Counted from the first letter of the stretch, positions 30,029 through 39,565 are shown. The stretch: DNA of 64,000 bases from Coleofasciculus sp. FACHB-T130 (GCF_014695375.1 NZ_JACJOG010000041.1:1-64000), one strand, 5' to 3'. Numbers and translations: made by a program. The notes: generated from the letters alone by a model not told the origin.

Positions 30029-30613
30029 ATGAAGACCGAACTGAAAGCCAAATTTCTGCAACACCTCAACCAGAAAAAGCAGGACGAAGGTTTCACCCTG
30101 ATTGAACTACTCGTCGTTATCATCATTATCGGTATTCTGGCTGCCATTGCTCTGCCGTCCTTCCTTAGCCAAGCCAACAAGGGCAAGCAGTCTGAAGCCA
30201 AGACTTACGTCGGTTCCCTGAATAAAGCTCAGCAGGCAAACTTCACGGAAAAAAGCGTTTTCATCGGTGGTGGTTCGGCAGCTATCCCGGCTTCGGGCAT
30301 TGGCATCAAAACCCAAACTGTCAACTATATATACGGTGCATCTACCGCTGGTGCAGGCACTGGTTCATACGCGTCAAGCTATTCTAGTATACCTTCCAAC
30401 ATTACTGCACCTCTGAAAAACTATACTGGCTATGTATCCCTGATTCTGGCTGGTACTGGCACTGCTGCTGGTGCTGGTGAGTACACAAGCGTTGCCGTTT
30501 TGTGTGAGAGCAAAACAGCTGGCGGTTTTGGTACAACTCCCCTCGTTGGTACTGGTACTGCTGCTGGTGCCGGATGCAATACTAACCAAGTTCAAGTTGG
30601 TGGTACACAGTAA
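30029..30613 (+). CDS. pilA: Type IV major-pilin-like protein
   Basis: A 194-residue prepilin. A positively charged leader MKTELKAKFLQHLNQKKQDE ends at the prepilin peptidase site G|FTLIELLVV (Gly21), with Glu at mature position 5 and then the hydrophobic assembly helix IIIIGILAAIALPSFL. The C-terminal domain is Gly/Ala/Thr/Ser-rich and holds two cysteines (VLCESK and GAGCNT) that likely form the D-loop disulfide. The nonamer GTGTAAGAG occurs twice. The ATG at 30029 has AAGGAG at 30015-30020. Pili of this type serve twitching motility, DNA uptake and attachment. The abundant Ser/Thr are possible glycosylation sites for the neighbouring OGT-like enzyme (inference). Confidence 0.93.
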   Translation: MKTELKAKFLQHLNQKKQDEGFTLIELLVVIIIIGILAAIALPSFLSQANKGKQSEAKTYVGSLNKAQQANFTEKSVFIGGGSAAIPASGIGIKTQTVNYIYGASTAGAGTGSYASSYSSIPSNITAPLKNYTGYVSLILAGTGTAAGAGEYTSVAVLCESKTAGGFGTTPLVGTGTAAGAGCNTNQVQVGGTQ

Positions 30614-30667
30614 TTACTATCCAACAAATACCTGCATGACGGAAACAGTAGGTTGAACTTGACAAAA

Positions 30668-30706
30668 TAAGTGGGTGGTATAGATTTACCCACCCACTTA
30701 TTTTTT
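30668..30706 (+). terminator. Rho-independent terminator after pilA
   Basis: An 11-bp perfect stem TAAGTGGGTGG / CCACCCACTTA (30668-30678 and 30690-30700) is followed by TTTTTT. It separates pilA from the glycosyltransferase gene. Confidence 0.9.
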
Positions 30707-30761
30707 AAGAATTCGGACTTAAAATAAACATACGTTAGTTAATACTAAAATTTAAAATTTT

Positions 30762-32999
30762 ATGACTTCTTCACAAGTTGTGACAACTGCTACGGATTGG
30801 CAAAAACAAGCAAATCAATACCTACTTCAAGGATTTTATAGCAAAGCAGCAGACCTTTACGAGACAGCAATTTCAGTTGAACCTGAAGTAAAGGCTTATT
30901 ACTGGCTTTTGGGATTAATGCTTCTGTTGCAGGGGCAGGAAGCTGAGGCTCAGACAACTTGGATGCTGGGAATTGCAGAGGGAGAACTAGAAGAAATAGA
31001 GCTGTGGACAGCGGAATTGGTTCAAGTTCTGCTAACAGAAGCAGAGCGACGAGAAGTTATTGAAGATTATCAAATTGCCTGGGCTATCCGCCAACATATC
31101 CGGGAAATTGCTCCAACAGATGCTAACAATATCTTACATATTATTTTACTTTCTATTCAACTGGAAAACTTTACAGGTAAAGATATAACAGAATCAGGAA
31201 TCATTGAGTTGTTGCAGGAAAAAAAAGGCAATGTAGAGTTTAATTTATTGCAACAAGTTTTAGTAAGCCTTATGACTTATGCCTATGCTGACCCGGCAGT
31301 TCTCGCATTTACTGAGGCTTGCATAAACTATGGTAATGAGCCTCAAACAATAATTGATATTGTGATACTTACTTGTATAAAAATTGCTTACTCTGGAAAC
31401 CAACCTAAAATAGCATCGCGCTATGCTGAATTGTGTCTAGATAGATGTAATAACCTTCCTCAGATTCAGTCGCAGCTAACAGTTTTTTATCAAAACTGTT
31501 ATGAATACGATAAAGGTATAGAAACAGCAAAGCACTGCTATGAGTCATCTACATCTTTACTAGAAAAGGTTTACAGCAATTACCTAATAATTAGAGCATT
31601 GATGTCTGCATCGGGGTATTGGGAAGAATCGTGTTTGACATTTGCATTACATAAAGAACTGCTGCTTTCACTTATAAAAGAATGGCCACTAAATATAAAC
31701 GTAGACTATTTACCATCTCTTTTGGTCACACCATTTTTTGCCCCATACTTCAAAGATGACCTTCCTAATAATCGCTTGATTCAAAATAAGATTGCTCAGA
31801 TTTGCTATGAAAATCATCAAAAATCAATAAAAGAAGCAGCAAGAGTAGAAGAAAATCAAAAGGTGCCTTCTACTCAAATATTAACTAAAAAGAAAAAAGT
31901 TCTCAAAATTGGCTATGTTTCTCAATGCCTAAGAAGACACTCGGTAGGCTGGATATCTCGCTGGCTATTTAAGCATCACGATCGGGAACGGTTCCAAATT
32001 CACACTTATCTGGTAGGCTATTTATCGATTGATGATTTTACTCAAAATTGGTTTGTTGGTAACAGCGATCGTGCTTACCGTGCTGATGTTCTCGGCTTAG
32101 AAATTCTTAAGCAAATGGAGGAGGATGAACTTGATATTCTAGTCGATCTCGATAGTATTACATCTGGGCATACGTGTCAAATTTTTAACAGAAAGCTTGC
32201 TCCAATTCAAGTAAGTTGGTTAGGATGGGATGCTTCAGGGTTACCATCCATTGACTACTTTATTGCAGATCCTTATGTTCTGCCTGATTATGCTCAGGAA
32301 CACTATACAGAAACTATTTGGCGGCTGCCCAATACCTATGTCGCAGTTGATGGGTTTGAAGTAGCTGCGCCTACTCTGCGGCGCGATCAGCTAGATATTC
32401 CCAATGATGCTGTTGTGTACTTTGTTGCACAGAAGGGGTATAAACGGAACCCCGATAATGTACGACTACAGATGAGGATTCTCAAAGAAGTACCGAATAG
32501 CTATTTTCTGATCAAAGGCCCATCTGATGAAAAATCTTCACGAACTTTTTTTGAAAAGATTGCTGTAGAGGAGGGTGTGAATTGCGCTCGCCTGAAATTT
32601 ATGCCAATTGACATTTCAGAAGAAGTTCATCGAGCTAACCTGGGTGTTGCTGATGTGGTACTGGATACTTATCCCTACAACGGAGCTACAACTACTCTAG
32701 AAACACTCTGGATGGGTATTCCTTTGGTAACGCGAGTGGGTGAGCAATTTTCTGCACGTAACAGCTACGGCATGATGATAAATGCAGGTATAACAGAAGG
32801 TATCGCTTGGACGGATGAAGAATATGTAGAATGGGGAGTTCGTTTAGGGAAAGATGCAGTTTTGCGGCAACAAGTTGCTTGGAAACTGAAACAATCGCGG
32901 CAAACAGCTCCTTTGTGGAATGCTAAGCAGTTCACCCGCGAAATGGAAAAGGCTTACGAGCAGATGTGGGAAAAGTATACTCAAGGCAATCGTACTTAA
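30762..32999 (+). CDS. SPINDLY/OGT-type O-linked GlcNAc transferase-like protein
   Basis: A 745-residue protein. The N-terminal ~380 residues are helical and TPR-like (YLLQGFYSKAADLYETAI). The C-terminal half is a GT41-type glycosyltransferase: KIGYVSQCLRRHSVGWI, LDILVDLDSITSGHT, then the very characteristic PIQVSWLGWDASGLPSIDYF, and DVVLDTYPYNGATTTLETLW with the UDP-sugar site. Enzymes of this family put GlcNAc or other sugars on Ser/Thr of proteins. The position right after pilA suggests the pilin as substrate, which is inference. The 3' end overlaps the convergent FkbM gene by four bases. Confidence 0.88.
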   Translation: MTSSQVVTTATDWQKQANQYLLQGFYSKAADLYETAISVEPEVKAYYWLLGLMLLLQGQEAEAQTTWMLGIAEGELEEIELWTAELVQVLLTEAERREVIEDYQIAWAIRQHIREIAPTDANNILHIILLSIQLENFTGKDITESGIIELLQEKKGNVEFNLLQQVLVSLMTYAYADPAVLAFTEACINYGNEPQTIIDIVILTCIKIAYSGNQPKIASRYAELCLDRCNNLPQIQSQLTVFYQNCYEYDKGIETAKHCYESSTSLLEKVYSNYLIIRALMSASGYWEESCLTFALHKELLLSLIKEWPLNINVDYLPSLLVTPFFAPYFKDDLPNNRLIQNKIAQICYENHQKSIKEAARVEENQKVPSTQILTKKKKVLKIGYVSQCLRRHSVGWISRWLFKHHDRERFQIHTYLVGYLSIDDFTQNWFVGNSDRAYRADVLGLEILKQMEEDELDILVDLDSITSGHTCQIFNRKLAPIQVSWLGWDASGLPSIDYFIADPYVLPDYAQEHYTETIWRLPNTYVAVDGFEVAAPTLRRDQLDIPNDAVVYFVAQKGYKRNPDNVRLQMRILKEVPNSYFLIKGPSDEKSSRTFFEKIAVEEGVNCARLKFMPIDISEEVHRANLGVADVVLDTYPYNGATTTLETLWMGIPLVTRVGEQFSARNSYGMMINAGITEGIAWTDEEYVEWGVRLGKDAVLRQQVAWKLKQSRQTAPLWNAKQFTREMEKAYEQMWEKYTQGNRT

Positions 33000-33988
33000 G
33001 CAAGCAAACCTTGAACATCGCCACTAACGCGATCGCGAATTTTTTCCACAATAGGCAAGGAACCTAATCCTTGCTGTATCAGCCCAGGAAATTGAGCCAA
33101 ACTCTCAATGATATTGTTAGCAAAATTATAATTTGCATCAGTTCCATATTGCAGAGTCAAATACTCCAATAGTTCCAGAGCATAATCTGGAAAATTCATT
33201 ATATCGGCCATGCAAGCTAACTTAAAAATTTGCTTTGGTGTTTTTAAAGGGATACTGATATCCTCTCTAATCAAATCTCGGAAGTAAAACGCATCTGCCC
33301 AAAGTAATTGTCCAGCACGAACTCTTGAATGAATAGGTGATCGCGCACGAGTACGATAAGAAGTAGCTAAGTCAAATAATGTAAAGCCTTTTTTTCGGAG
33401 ATAAGTGTCTACATCCGCAAACAAAGGCTGTTTATCGTATAAATGAGAAAATTCAACTTCAACTTGAACAGCCAGAGTACTGCGTTTTAATATCTCAGAA
33501 GCTCCTTCCAAAACTTGCAGATCCGCACCCTGAACATCAACCTGAAGAAAATCAATCTCTTGGATTCCCTCTGTTTGACAAAAAGCATCTAAAGTTGTGG
33601 TTTCAATTTCTAGAGTAAAATCTAAATTTACTAACTCTGGAAGTCCGCCAAACCTAGCTAAGTATGGTTCATTGGGTGGATATAAGGAACTACACATGGG
33701 ATGTTTGGTTACATAGAGTGTAGACTCTCCTACAGAATTTCCCAGTGCTAAGGGAATGTGTTTTTCTGTCCAATTTATTTGTCTAGCTTCAAGCTCAGCG
33801 TTCGCTTCATCACAAGCATCTACATCTGCATCGAATCCGTATATAGTGAGCCGAGGTGCAAAGATATCCCAGCCAAGGCTGGTGTAGTCATCGTGACTTC
33901 CTAATTTACGAGAACCAACATTACATATAGTTAGGTGGAGCTGATTCAAGTGACCGCTTTTCTTTAAACTGGAAAGAAAAACTGACAT
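32996..33988 (-). CDS. FkbM-family methyltransferase
   Basis: A 330-residue protein. The methyltransferase core has DFLQVDVQGADLQVLEGASE, the late FkbM signature, preceded by YGFDADVDACDEANAELE for the SAM-adenosine site and LALGNSVGESTLYVTKHP. FkbM enzymes O-methylate sugars or polyketides and are common in glycan clusters. The last ~90 residues form an additional helical part. Divergent from nothing close; it is convergent with the OGT-like gene (4-bp overlap) and 49 bp downstream of a second, larger FkbM gene in the same direction, so those two form an operon. Confidence 0.85.
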   Translation of the reverse strand: MSVFLSSLKKSGHLNQLHLTICNVGSRKLGSHDDYTSLGWDIFAPRLTIYGFDADVDACDEANAELEARQINWTEKHIPLALGNSVGESTLYVTKHPMCSSLYPPNEPYLARFGGLPELVNLDFTLEIETTTLDAFCQTEGIQEIDFLQVDVQGADLQVLEGASEILKRSTLAVQVEVEFSHLYDKQPLFADVDTYLRKKGFTLFDLATSYRTRARSPIHSRVRAGQLLWADAFYFRDLIREDISIPLKTPKQIFKLACMADIMNFPDYALELLEYLTLQYGTDANYNFANNIIESLAQFPGLIQQGLGSLPIVEKIRDRVSGDVQGLLA

Positions 33989-34037
33989 TTTATATTCCTC
34001 GCTTTTGAGTGTTTAATAATTATTAACGACTGAGGTT

Positions 34038-35630
34038 TTATAATTCCTGGGTGTGCAAAGCAATTATATTCAATTTACCTTGCAAATCTTCAGCAGAATT
34101 AACTGGAATAAGCTGCTGTAGGTAAGGCTGATATCGAAATAGTTGATAGCCTCTGGATGTCAGAAAATCGGCAACAGCTAGATTACTGCTTTTACTACCT
34201 GCAATATTTTCGTAAAGTATAGCAGGAGTAAATTCGCTGAGAATCTGGCTGCTTCCCTCTAACACTTTCATTTCATGTCCTTCAGCATCAATTTTCAATA
34301 AATCAACCTGCTTGACATGTTCGCGTTCAATTAGACTGTCAAGAGAAAAGCAGTCAATTTCCTCAAAATTACCATGCTGGTTTGTTGCTTCTGCATCACT
34401 AGAAACTATTTCGTTAAGTTCACTAGCAGCATGGAGAGACAATCGGGCTGTGCCATTGCGATCGCTTGCTGCTCCTGCACAAACTTTAACCCAACTTAAG
34501 TCATTAACTTTACAGGTTTCTTGCAAACAACGAACGCAGCCTGAAAAAGGTTCAACAGCTAGTACGCATCCTTCCGCTCCCACCTTTAAAGCAGCGCTGA
34601 AAGTATATACTCCTACATTCGCACCCACATCGATAACCGTCATACCGGGTTTTATCCAGTTTCGCCAAAACTCCATTTCTTTCTCGAACCAGTCTCCTTC
34701 AGCAATCAGTACGCTGGTTACAATACTGCGTAAACTTGGTTCAACCGCTAATAATAATTTGCCCTCGAAAGGTACATAAGTTAGTAAACTGTCAGCTTCT
34801 TTATTAGTCCATTTCCACTCTACAGAACCTGGCATTTTCTTGCCGATATTTCGCCCAATTTCTAGCCATAAACCAGCAGGTTCTATCTGTTGTATATCTC
34901 GATAAGCTAAATGTAGCGCTTGCAGAATAATTGCCGAATTTGCTGCTTTTTGCCTAGCGCGGTTTAAATACAAGAGTCCTTCCCATTGATTATTCATCAA
35001 ACTAGAAATTCCCAGTTTTAGATTAACTGCAAGGGAATCGGGTGATAGTTGAGCAGCTAAATTTAATAATCGTAGTCCTGTTTTATTGTAAAAGACGAGA
35101 GTTGCCCAACACAAAATTTCACTGAATAACAACAGTGCTTGAGAATAGCCATCTTCAATTTGCAGAATTTGAGCTAGTTTCTCATACTGGAAATCTATTA
35201 AGCTAGTGGGAGTAGGAGGTAGATATACTATACCTAGAGCAATTGGTTTATCATTGATATAAGCAGGCTGGAGGGTAGCAACAAAGGTAGAAAAAGCTGT
35301 CTGCATCGCTTGTTCGCTTTCTCCAATCATGGCTAGGACTAGAGCCAGATGAGCTGTGCAGAGGGGATTACCATCCAACTCTGCCCCCCTATTTAAGGCC
35401 TCTAAAGCCATCTCAACATAAAGCGAACGCACAGATGGCTCGTGAGACTGTTCTGCCTCAATGAGTGCCACTACTGCAATATTATTTAAATCTAAGGCGG
35501 ATGTGGGGTCATCCCAAGAAGTACCATCAAGAATGGTGTTTATACGCGATCGCACATTTGAATCGAGGCAAATACAAGCCTTTTCGAGATATTTCCAATA
35601 TGCATCAGCAGAAGCCAAAGAAGTTGCCAT
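34038..35630 (-). CDS. TPR-FkbM methyltransferase fusion protein
   Basis: A 530-residue protein. The N-terminal ~270 residues are helical and TPR-like (ALDLNNIAVVALIEAEQS, LNRGAELDGNPLCTAHLALV). The C-terminal part is an FkbM methyltransferase: motif I GMTVIDVGANVGVYTFSAA, CVLAVEPFSGCVRCLQE, and KIDAEGHEMKVLEGSSQ. It is first of two minus-strand FkbM genes and is divergent from the TPR-like membrane protein gene. The TPR half might bind a pilin or another glycosylated protein, as the OGT-like neighbour also has a TPR half. Methyl acceptor not visible. Confidence 0.83.
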   Translation of the reverse strand: MATSLASADAYWKYLEKACICLDSNVRSRINTILDGTSWDDPTSALDLNNIAVVALIEAEQSHEPSVRSLYVEMALEALNRGAELDGNPLCTAHLALVLAMIGESEQAMQTAFSTFVATLQPAYINDKPIALGIVYLPPTPTSLIDFQYEKLAQILQIEDGYSQALLLFSEILCWATLVFYNKTGLRLLNLAAQLSPDSLAVNLKLGISSLMNNQWEGLLYLNRARQKAANSAIILQALHLAYRDIQQIEPAGLWLEIGRNIGKKMPGSVEWKWTNKEADSLLTYVPFEGKLLLAVEPSLRSIVTSVLIAEGDWFEKEMEFWRNWIKPGMTVIDVGANVGVYTFSAALKVGAEGCVLAVEPFSGCVRCLQETCKVNDLSWVKVCAGAASDRNGTARLSLHAASELNEIVSSDAEATNQHGNFEEIDCFSLDSLIEREHVKQVDLLKIDAEGHEMKVLEGSSQILSEFTPAILYENIAGSKSSNLAVADFLTSRGYQLFRYQPYLQQLIPVNSAEDLQGKLNIIALHTQEL

Positions 35631-35834
35631 ACTCCAACTCAGTTTTTATCATTTCTTATCAAAGTTAGACTATCATCATCTTAAACTAATATACTTCTAA
35701 AAGAAAATATCATATTTATTATAAAAACTTAATCAATCTTATTATATTATTTATACAGCTACAAACGATAAAGAAAAAACTTTAAACTTTTAAAAGACTA
35801 GTTATACTTTTTTACTTTTAAGCAGGTGATATAA

Positions 35835-36638
35835 ATGCTTTCTCGATTTCGTCAAAGCTTCAGTCAACTAGTAGGTGCGTCCTTCTTAGCCCTGCTGTGT
35901 GTTTTGGCAATTGGAGTATTACAGATACCTCAATTAAATAAACTAAGTTCAAAAGCAAAAATTGCCTCAGCAGAAGAACTAGAAAAAGAAGTAGAAGCAG
36001 AAAACATCCGTCTCAATTTGCTCCAGAAATTTCCGGACTTTGGATTTGATAATCTTTTGGCCGACTGGGTATTTCTTGGATTTGCACAGTATTTTGGTGA
36101 TGATGAAGTTCGTAAAGTTACTGGCTATACCCTCAGCCCAGAATATTTTGAAATAATAGTAAACCGCGATCCCAGATTTCGGGAAGCGTATCTTTTTCTT
36201 TCAGCTAGTAGTTCTTTATACGCAGCGCTGCCAGAACGATCTGTTGCTTTGATGGAAAAAGGGCTAAAGTCACTTACTCCTCAAGTTCCACCCAAGTCTT
36301 ATTTTATTTGGCGTTACAAAGGGATGGACGAATTGTTGTTTTTAGGAAATGCTCAAGCGGCAAGGCAATCCTTTGAGAAGGCAGTGGAATGGGCGAAGGT
36401 TTATTCCGATCCAGAAAGCAAATCAGTAGCAGAAATTTCTCGCCAAACATCTGAGTTTTTAGTTCGCAACCCTAATAGCAGAAAGGCTCAAGTGTCTGGC
36501 TGGATTTTGGTGTTAACAAATCCAGTTATTGACGATCGCACGCGCAAGATTGCTATCAGTCGGATTGAGGCGCTGGGTGGTAAAGTCATTATTACGCCGG
36601 AAGGCGGAGTGCAGGTTCAGCTACCGGAGCAAGATTAA
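35835..36638 (+). CDS. Membrane-anchored TPR-like protein
   Basis: A 267-residue protein with one N-terminal membrane helix (LVGASFLALLCVLAIGVLQI, residues about 12-31), a charged coiled-coil-like stretch (SAEELEKEVEAENIRLNLLQ) and a TPR-like helical domain (YFEIIVNRDPRFREAYLFL, AARQSFEKAVEWA). The C-terminus has a small strand-rich part (KVIITPEGGVQVQLPEQD). It is not a named family known to me. It is divergent from the TPR-FkbM gene across a very AT-rich 204-bp spacer that should hold both promoters. Its place at the edge of the pilin locus suggests an envelope role; that is inference. Confidence 0.7.
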   Translation: MLSRFRQSFSQLVGASFLALLCVLAIGVLQIPQLNKLSSKAKIASAEELEKEVEAENIRLNLLQKFPDFGFDNLLADWVFLGFAQYFGDDEVRKVTGYTLSPEYFEIIVNRDPRFREAYLFLSASSSLYAALPERSVALMEKGLKSLTPQVPPKSYFIWRYKGMDELLFLGNAQAARQSFEKAVEWAKVYSDPESKSVAEISRQTSEFLVRNPNSRKAQVSGWILVLTNPVIDDRTRKIAISRIEALGGKVIITPEGGVQVQLPEQD

Positions 36639-36799
36639 GGGATACCGCGCAGGTAGACTTTACCAGAAGAGATGAGATCGCTCTCTTTAACTTTCCTTCG
36701 TAGGTGTTAAAAACAAAACTGCCCCACAGCAAGACTGCTGTAGAGCAAGAGGACAGTTAAACGCTTACTCTAGTTTCCAGAAATCTAGCACCCATTGAC

Positions 36800-38110
36800 T
36801 TGCCCTGTGTGACGGTATTTACAGTGTCCATTGAGAGAAATTAAAGGCGCGATAGGCTGCAATCCTGCTTGACTGACAAAATTAAGAAGCAGGAATGCGG
36901 GTGAGGACCGTAAATTCACGCTTGCAGGATTCATCGTATTGTCGCTTGGAAGCAAGGGCAGGTTGCGGGTCAGGTGCACCAGGGAGAAACGGAGCAACCT
37001 GAATTTTCCATTGCTGTGTAATGGCAAGGCGAATCCAGTTCCAACCCAGTTTGAGGTAACTCATCCCTCGTTGCCAGTGAGCATCGACTTGACGACGCTT
37101 GCCTGATACAACGACTTGCACTCCTTGTAATACCAGAAATAACATTGTTAAGGCAATGACAGCGCACAACTGAGACAGGGCAAACTTGTCCCGCAGCCTT
37201 GACGCTTCCAGTTTTAACCCGTTCGACTTAATGTCCAAAAACGATTCTTCCACCTGAAACCTCAAGCGATATTGGGCAAAAGTTTGCAGGGTGGTTGGTT
37301 CGTCACTCACAATCACCCAGGTTTCATTACTTTGCTTATCATGGGCAAATGCAAGATAGACGCTCGAATAGGGCTTGGTTTTGCCGACTGCAACCCCAGG
37401 AGTGAAGTAGGCTTGCCCCGGTTGCAACGCCACCGACGATACTTTGCGCCACTGCCCCTTAAGTTGAAACTGGAATGAGCGCTTAATGCGAATCCGAAAA
37501 TGCCAACCCAGGGTTTCTTTGAGGTACTTCATCAACTTGCCATTGCTCAAAGCCCCGGTCTGCTAACAGGACAACGGCTACGCCAGGGGGCATCACTCGT
37601 GCCGCTTGCCGCAGCACCCGTTGAAGCGTCCACAACCGTACCGTACTGCTCGATTGCGCCACCACTCGCCAAGCTACCGGAACCGTTCTGCCCCGATACA
37701 CCACCCCAATCCAGACGATGCAGAAACAATTCCACACTACGGTTGTGTCCAAGCTCAGATACAGTCGTTGGCTCTTCCACTGGCAGAGAGCTTGCTTGAT
37801 GAGGGCATGATGGGCTGAAACAACATCAATTCGTCGATTCGATAACCAACGCCGAAACCGTGGTTGGTGCGACTGAGCAACTTTAGCCCGACTGATGACA
37901 TACACCTCAAATCTATTGAGATGAACATTTTGGCTTTGAATTATGCCAATCATCATCCAACAGAGCGTTTGCAGATGGCGCACATCTTGCCACGGAATCT
38001 CACATTGACCCAGATAAGGACACAACGCATCATAAAGACGGGAAGTAGGTGACATTGATTTGACCGATTAGTGTGGTAACTCATCAGCTTAAATCAAGCT
38101 CTGCTTCCCT
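36800..38110. mobile_element. Insertion sequence of the IS4 type (ends not resolved)
   Basis: The frameshifted transposase at 36882-38055 marks an insertion sequence. Its boundaries are approximate: no terminal inverted repeats or target-site duplication could be recognised by eye in the flanks. Confidence 0.5.
36882..38055 (-). pseudogene. IS4-like DDE transposase, frameshifted
   Basis: Two overlapping frames together make one transposase of about 390 residues. The upstream frame (38055-37483) begins MSPTSRLYDALCPYLGQCEI, has SLDTTVVWN (first Asp) and VAVVLLADRGF (second Asp). The downstream frame (from about 37550 to 36882) continues SNGKLMKYLKETLGWHFRIR and has RFQVEESFLDIKSNG (the Glu). 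Between the DRGF motif and KLMKY there are ten bases where family members usually have nine, so a 1-base insertion near 37545-37552 is the likely lesion. I could not find convincing terminal inverted repeats. It looks like a dead insertion sequence. Confidence 0.8.
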
Positions 38111-38213
38111 CCTAGCTTTTGTTCCAGTCCCATGCCCTTTTGTCAGTCAATCAGCGCTGCAATCTATGGTTTGTGCCTACTAAAGGCAAGACAGAAGCTG
38201 ATGGAGGCGTTGG

Positions 38214-38651
38214 CTAAAAAGATGGATGTAGCAACAAACGATTTAGTATCAAGCCTAAACCAAACCCGCTCCAAGATACGGCAACGAGAATCCAAAAAGC
38301 TTGCAGTGCATTGAATTTAGCAGTTTGAAGGTCTAGTCTAGCTAGGGCACCTGCTGAGAGTAGAACAAAAATATTGGCAAAAATATTAATCCAGGTGAGG
38401 ATAAAGACCCCAGCCAAAGCTCCGGTTATGACTGAAAGGAAGGCTCTAGTATCGGAATTCATCCAACGGGCAAAAAAGATTCTTAAGAGCCTGATAGGAG
38501 CCGTTAAAACCAAAGCTATCAACAAGGCTACTCCTATCTCTAACAGCAAAATCTCCCAGGTATATGTAAAGGAAAACAACCAGCCGTATACGCAATAAGT
38601 ACCCAGAAGCAACGCCAGGGTTGCCCTAGGCAATCTTTTCAGGAAAGACAT
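38214..38651 (-). CDS. Four-helix membrane protein of unknown function
   Basis: A 145-residue hydrophobic protein. Membrane segments are seen at about residues 10-28, 34-55 (ILLLEIGVALLIALVLTAPI), 68-95 and 115-137. Short basic loops lie on what should be the cytoplasmic side. It resembles conserved cyanobacterial hypothetical membrane proteins, but no function can be read. The start MSFLKRLPRATLALL at 38651 fits a normal positive-inside first helix. It lies next to the insertion sequence and upstream of a terminator-like hairpin in the other direction. Confidence 0.65.
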   Translation of the reverse strand: MSFLKRLPRATLALLLGTYCVYGWLFSFTYTWEILLLEIGVALLIALVLTAPIRLLRIFFARWMNSDTRAFLSVITGALAGVFILTWINIFANIFVLLSAGALARLDLQTAKFNALQAFWILVAVSWSGFGLGLILNRLLLHPSF

Positions 38652-38947
38652 TCCATTCGTTGCGCTCCTTTTGGCGTATCAATCTTGTACCAAGAGTCTA
38701 CACTGAGCTAGCAAACTATGGTCTCCTTTTTAGGCTTTTTTTAGGCTGGGGAGATTTTTGTCTTTTGGGGGATCGCGCAAGATACTACTGCGCCTGCAAC
38801 TTTGTCCTACGCATTCGTAAGCGATCTTCTTGTGCGATCGCAATCACAGAAGAAGATGATTGATATCGCTCTCCCTGTATGGCTGAGTGGTCATACTAAG
38901 AGACGACTGAACTCTAGCCGAGTCATCAATAGGGAACACACGACCAG

Positions 38948-38981
38948 CCGACAGATTCTGTAGAGAGACTGTCGGTTTTTT
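38948..38981 (+). terminator. Terminator hairpin without an upstream gene on its strand
   Basis: CCGACAG (38948-38954) and CTGTCGG (38969-38975) pair perfectly and are followed by TTTTTT. No plus-strand coding gene lies in the preceding 2.3 kb, so this may end an unannotated small RNA starting somewhere in 38650-38900. The sequence GTCGCTACAA is repeated just after it. Confidence 0.6.
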
Positions 38982-39020
38982 GTCGCTACAAGGATGTCGC
39001 TACAAACGTAAAGACAAGAA

Positions 39021-39045
39021 GTGAAGAAGAAAGATTCTTCTTCAC
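39021..39045 (-). terminator. Probable apcD terminator
   Basis: A perfect 11-bp stem GTGAAGAAGAA / TTCTTCTTCAC with a 3-base loop lies 35 bp past the apcD stop. On the minus strand it is followed by TTCTTGTCTTT, a moderate T-rich run. Confidence 0.7.
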
Positions 39046-39079
39046 CCGCGATCGCATGTTCTGTTTGATAGCGATAGAA

Positions 39080-39565
39080 TCAGGACATGGCTTGAATGAT
39101 GTAGTCGAAATAAGGAGCAGCGGCGATTGCATCGTCCTCGCTGAGTAAGTCGAGGGAGGCTTTTTTCAAGCAACGGATAGATTCAGCCATGCCTGGGACA
39201 GGAACGCCGAGGGAGTTGTACATTTCCCGCACGCCAATCAAACCAATTTTTTCAATCGGTTCCTTGTCACCGGAAAGAACTCCGTAGGTAATTAGACGCA
39301 AGTACCAGCCGTAATCCCGCAGGCACAGCGCCCGTTGCCGCTCCCCGTAGGCATTTCCCCCTGGCGCAATGAAGTCCGGGCGTTTTTGCCAGAGCTGCTT
39401 ACTGGCTTCTTGAACAATTTTTTTCTCATTTTCAGCCAGCGTGTTGGCGATACGCACCCGCTGTGCGCCAGTTTGCAAAAAGTCTTTGATGCTGTTGAGT
39501 TCGCCACTACTGGGGTAACGAAGTTCGTCGTCTGCTTTGAGAATAACTTGGCTAACTACACTCAT
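39080..39565 (-). CDS. apcD: Allophycocyanin alpha-B subunit
   Basis: A 161-residue phycobiliprotein. The start [20 protein letters not shown] and the block [20 protein letters not shown] identify ApcD rather than ApcA, whose sequence differs clearly in these regions. Cys81 carries the phycocyanobilin by thioether linkage. ApcD is one of the terminal emitters of the phycobilisome core and passes excitation to photosystem I and, in state transitions, photosystem II. It is monocistronic, divergent from rlmD across 75 bp, and ends in a hairpin terminator. Length and motifs are standard. Confidence 0.95.
   Translation of the reverse strand: MSVVSQVILKADDELRYPSSGELNSIKDFLQTGAQRVRIANTLAENEKKIVQEASKQLWQKRPDFIAPGGNAYGERQRALCLRDYGWYLRLITYGVLSGDKEPIEKIGLIGVREMYNSLGVPVPGMAESIRCLKKASLDLLSEDDAIAAAPYFDYIIQAMS

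Noticed and set aside
36780-36881. Terminal inverted repeat of the insertion sequence
   Set aside because: No stretch here pairs convincingly with 38056-38110, so element ends are left open.
38132-38314. Plus-strand 60-residue frame next to the insertion sequence
   Set aside because: It overlaps the 3' end of the minus-strand membrane protein gene and does not resemble a transposase part.
38880-38960. tRNA-Ser-like D-arm motif (GGCTGAGTGGT)
   Set aside because: No matching acceptor stem, anticodon stem or GTTCGA T-loop can be folded around it.
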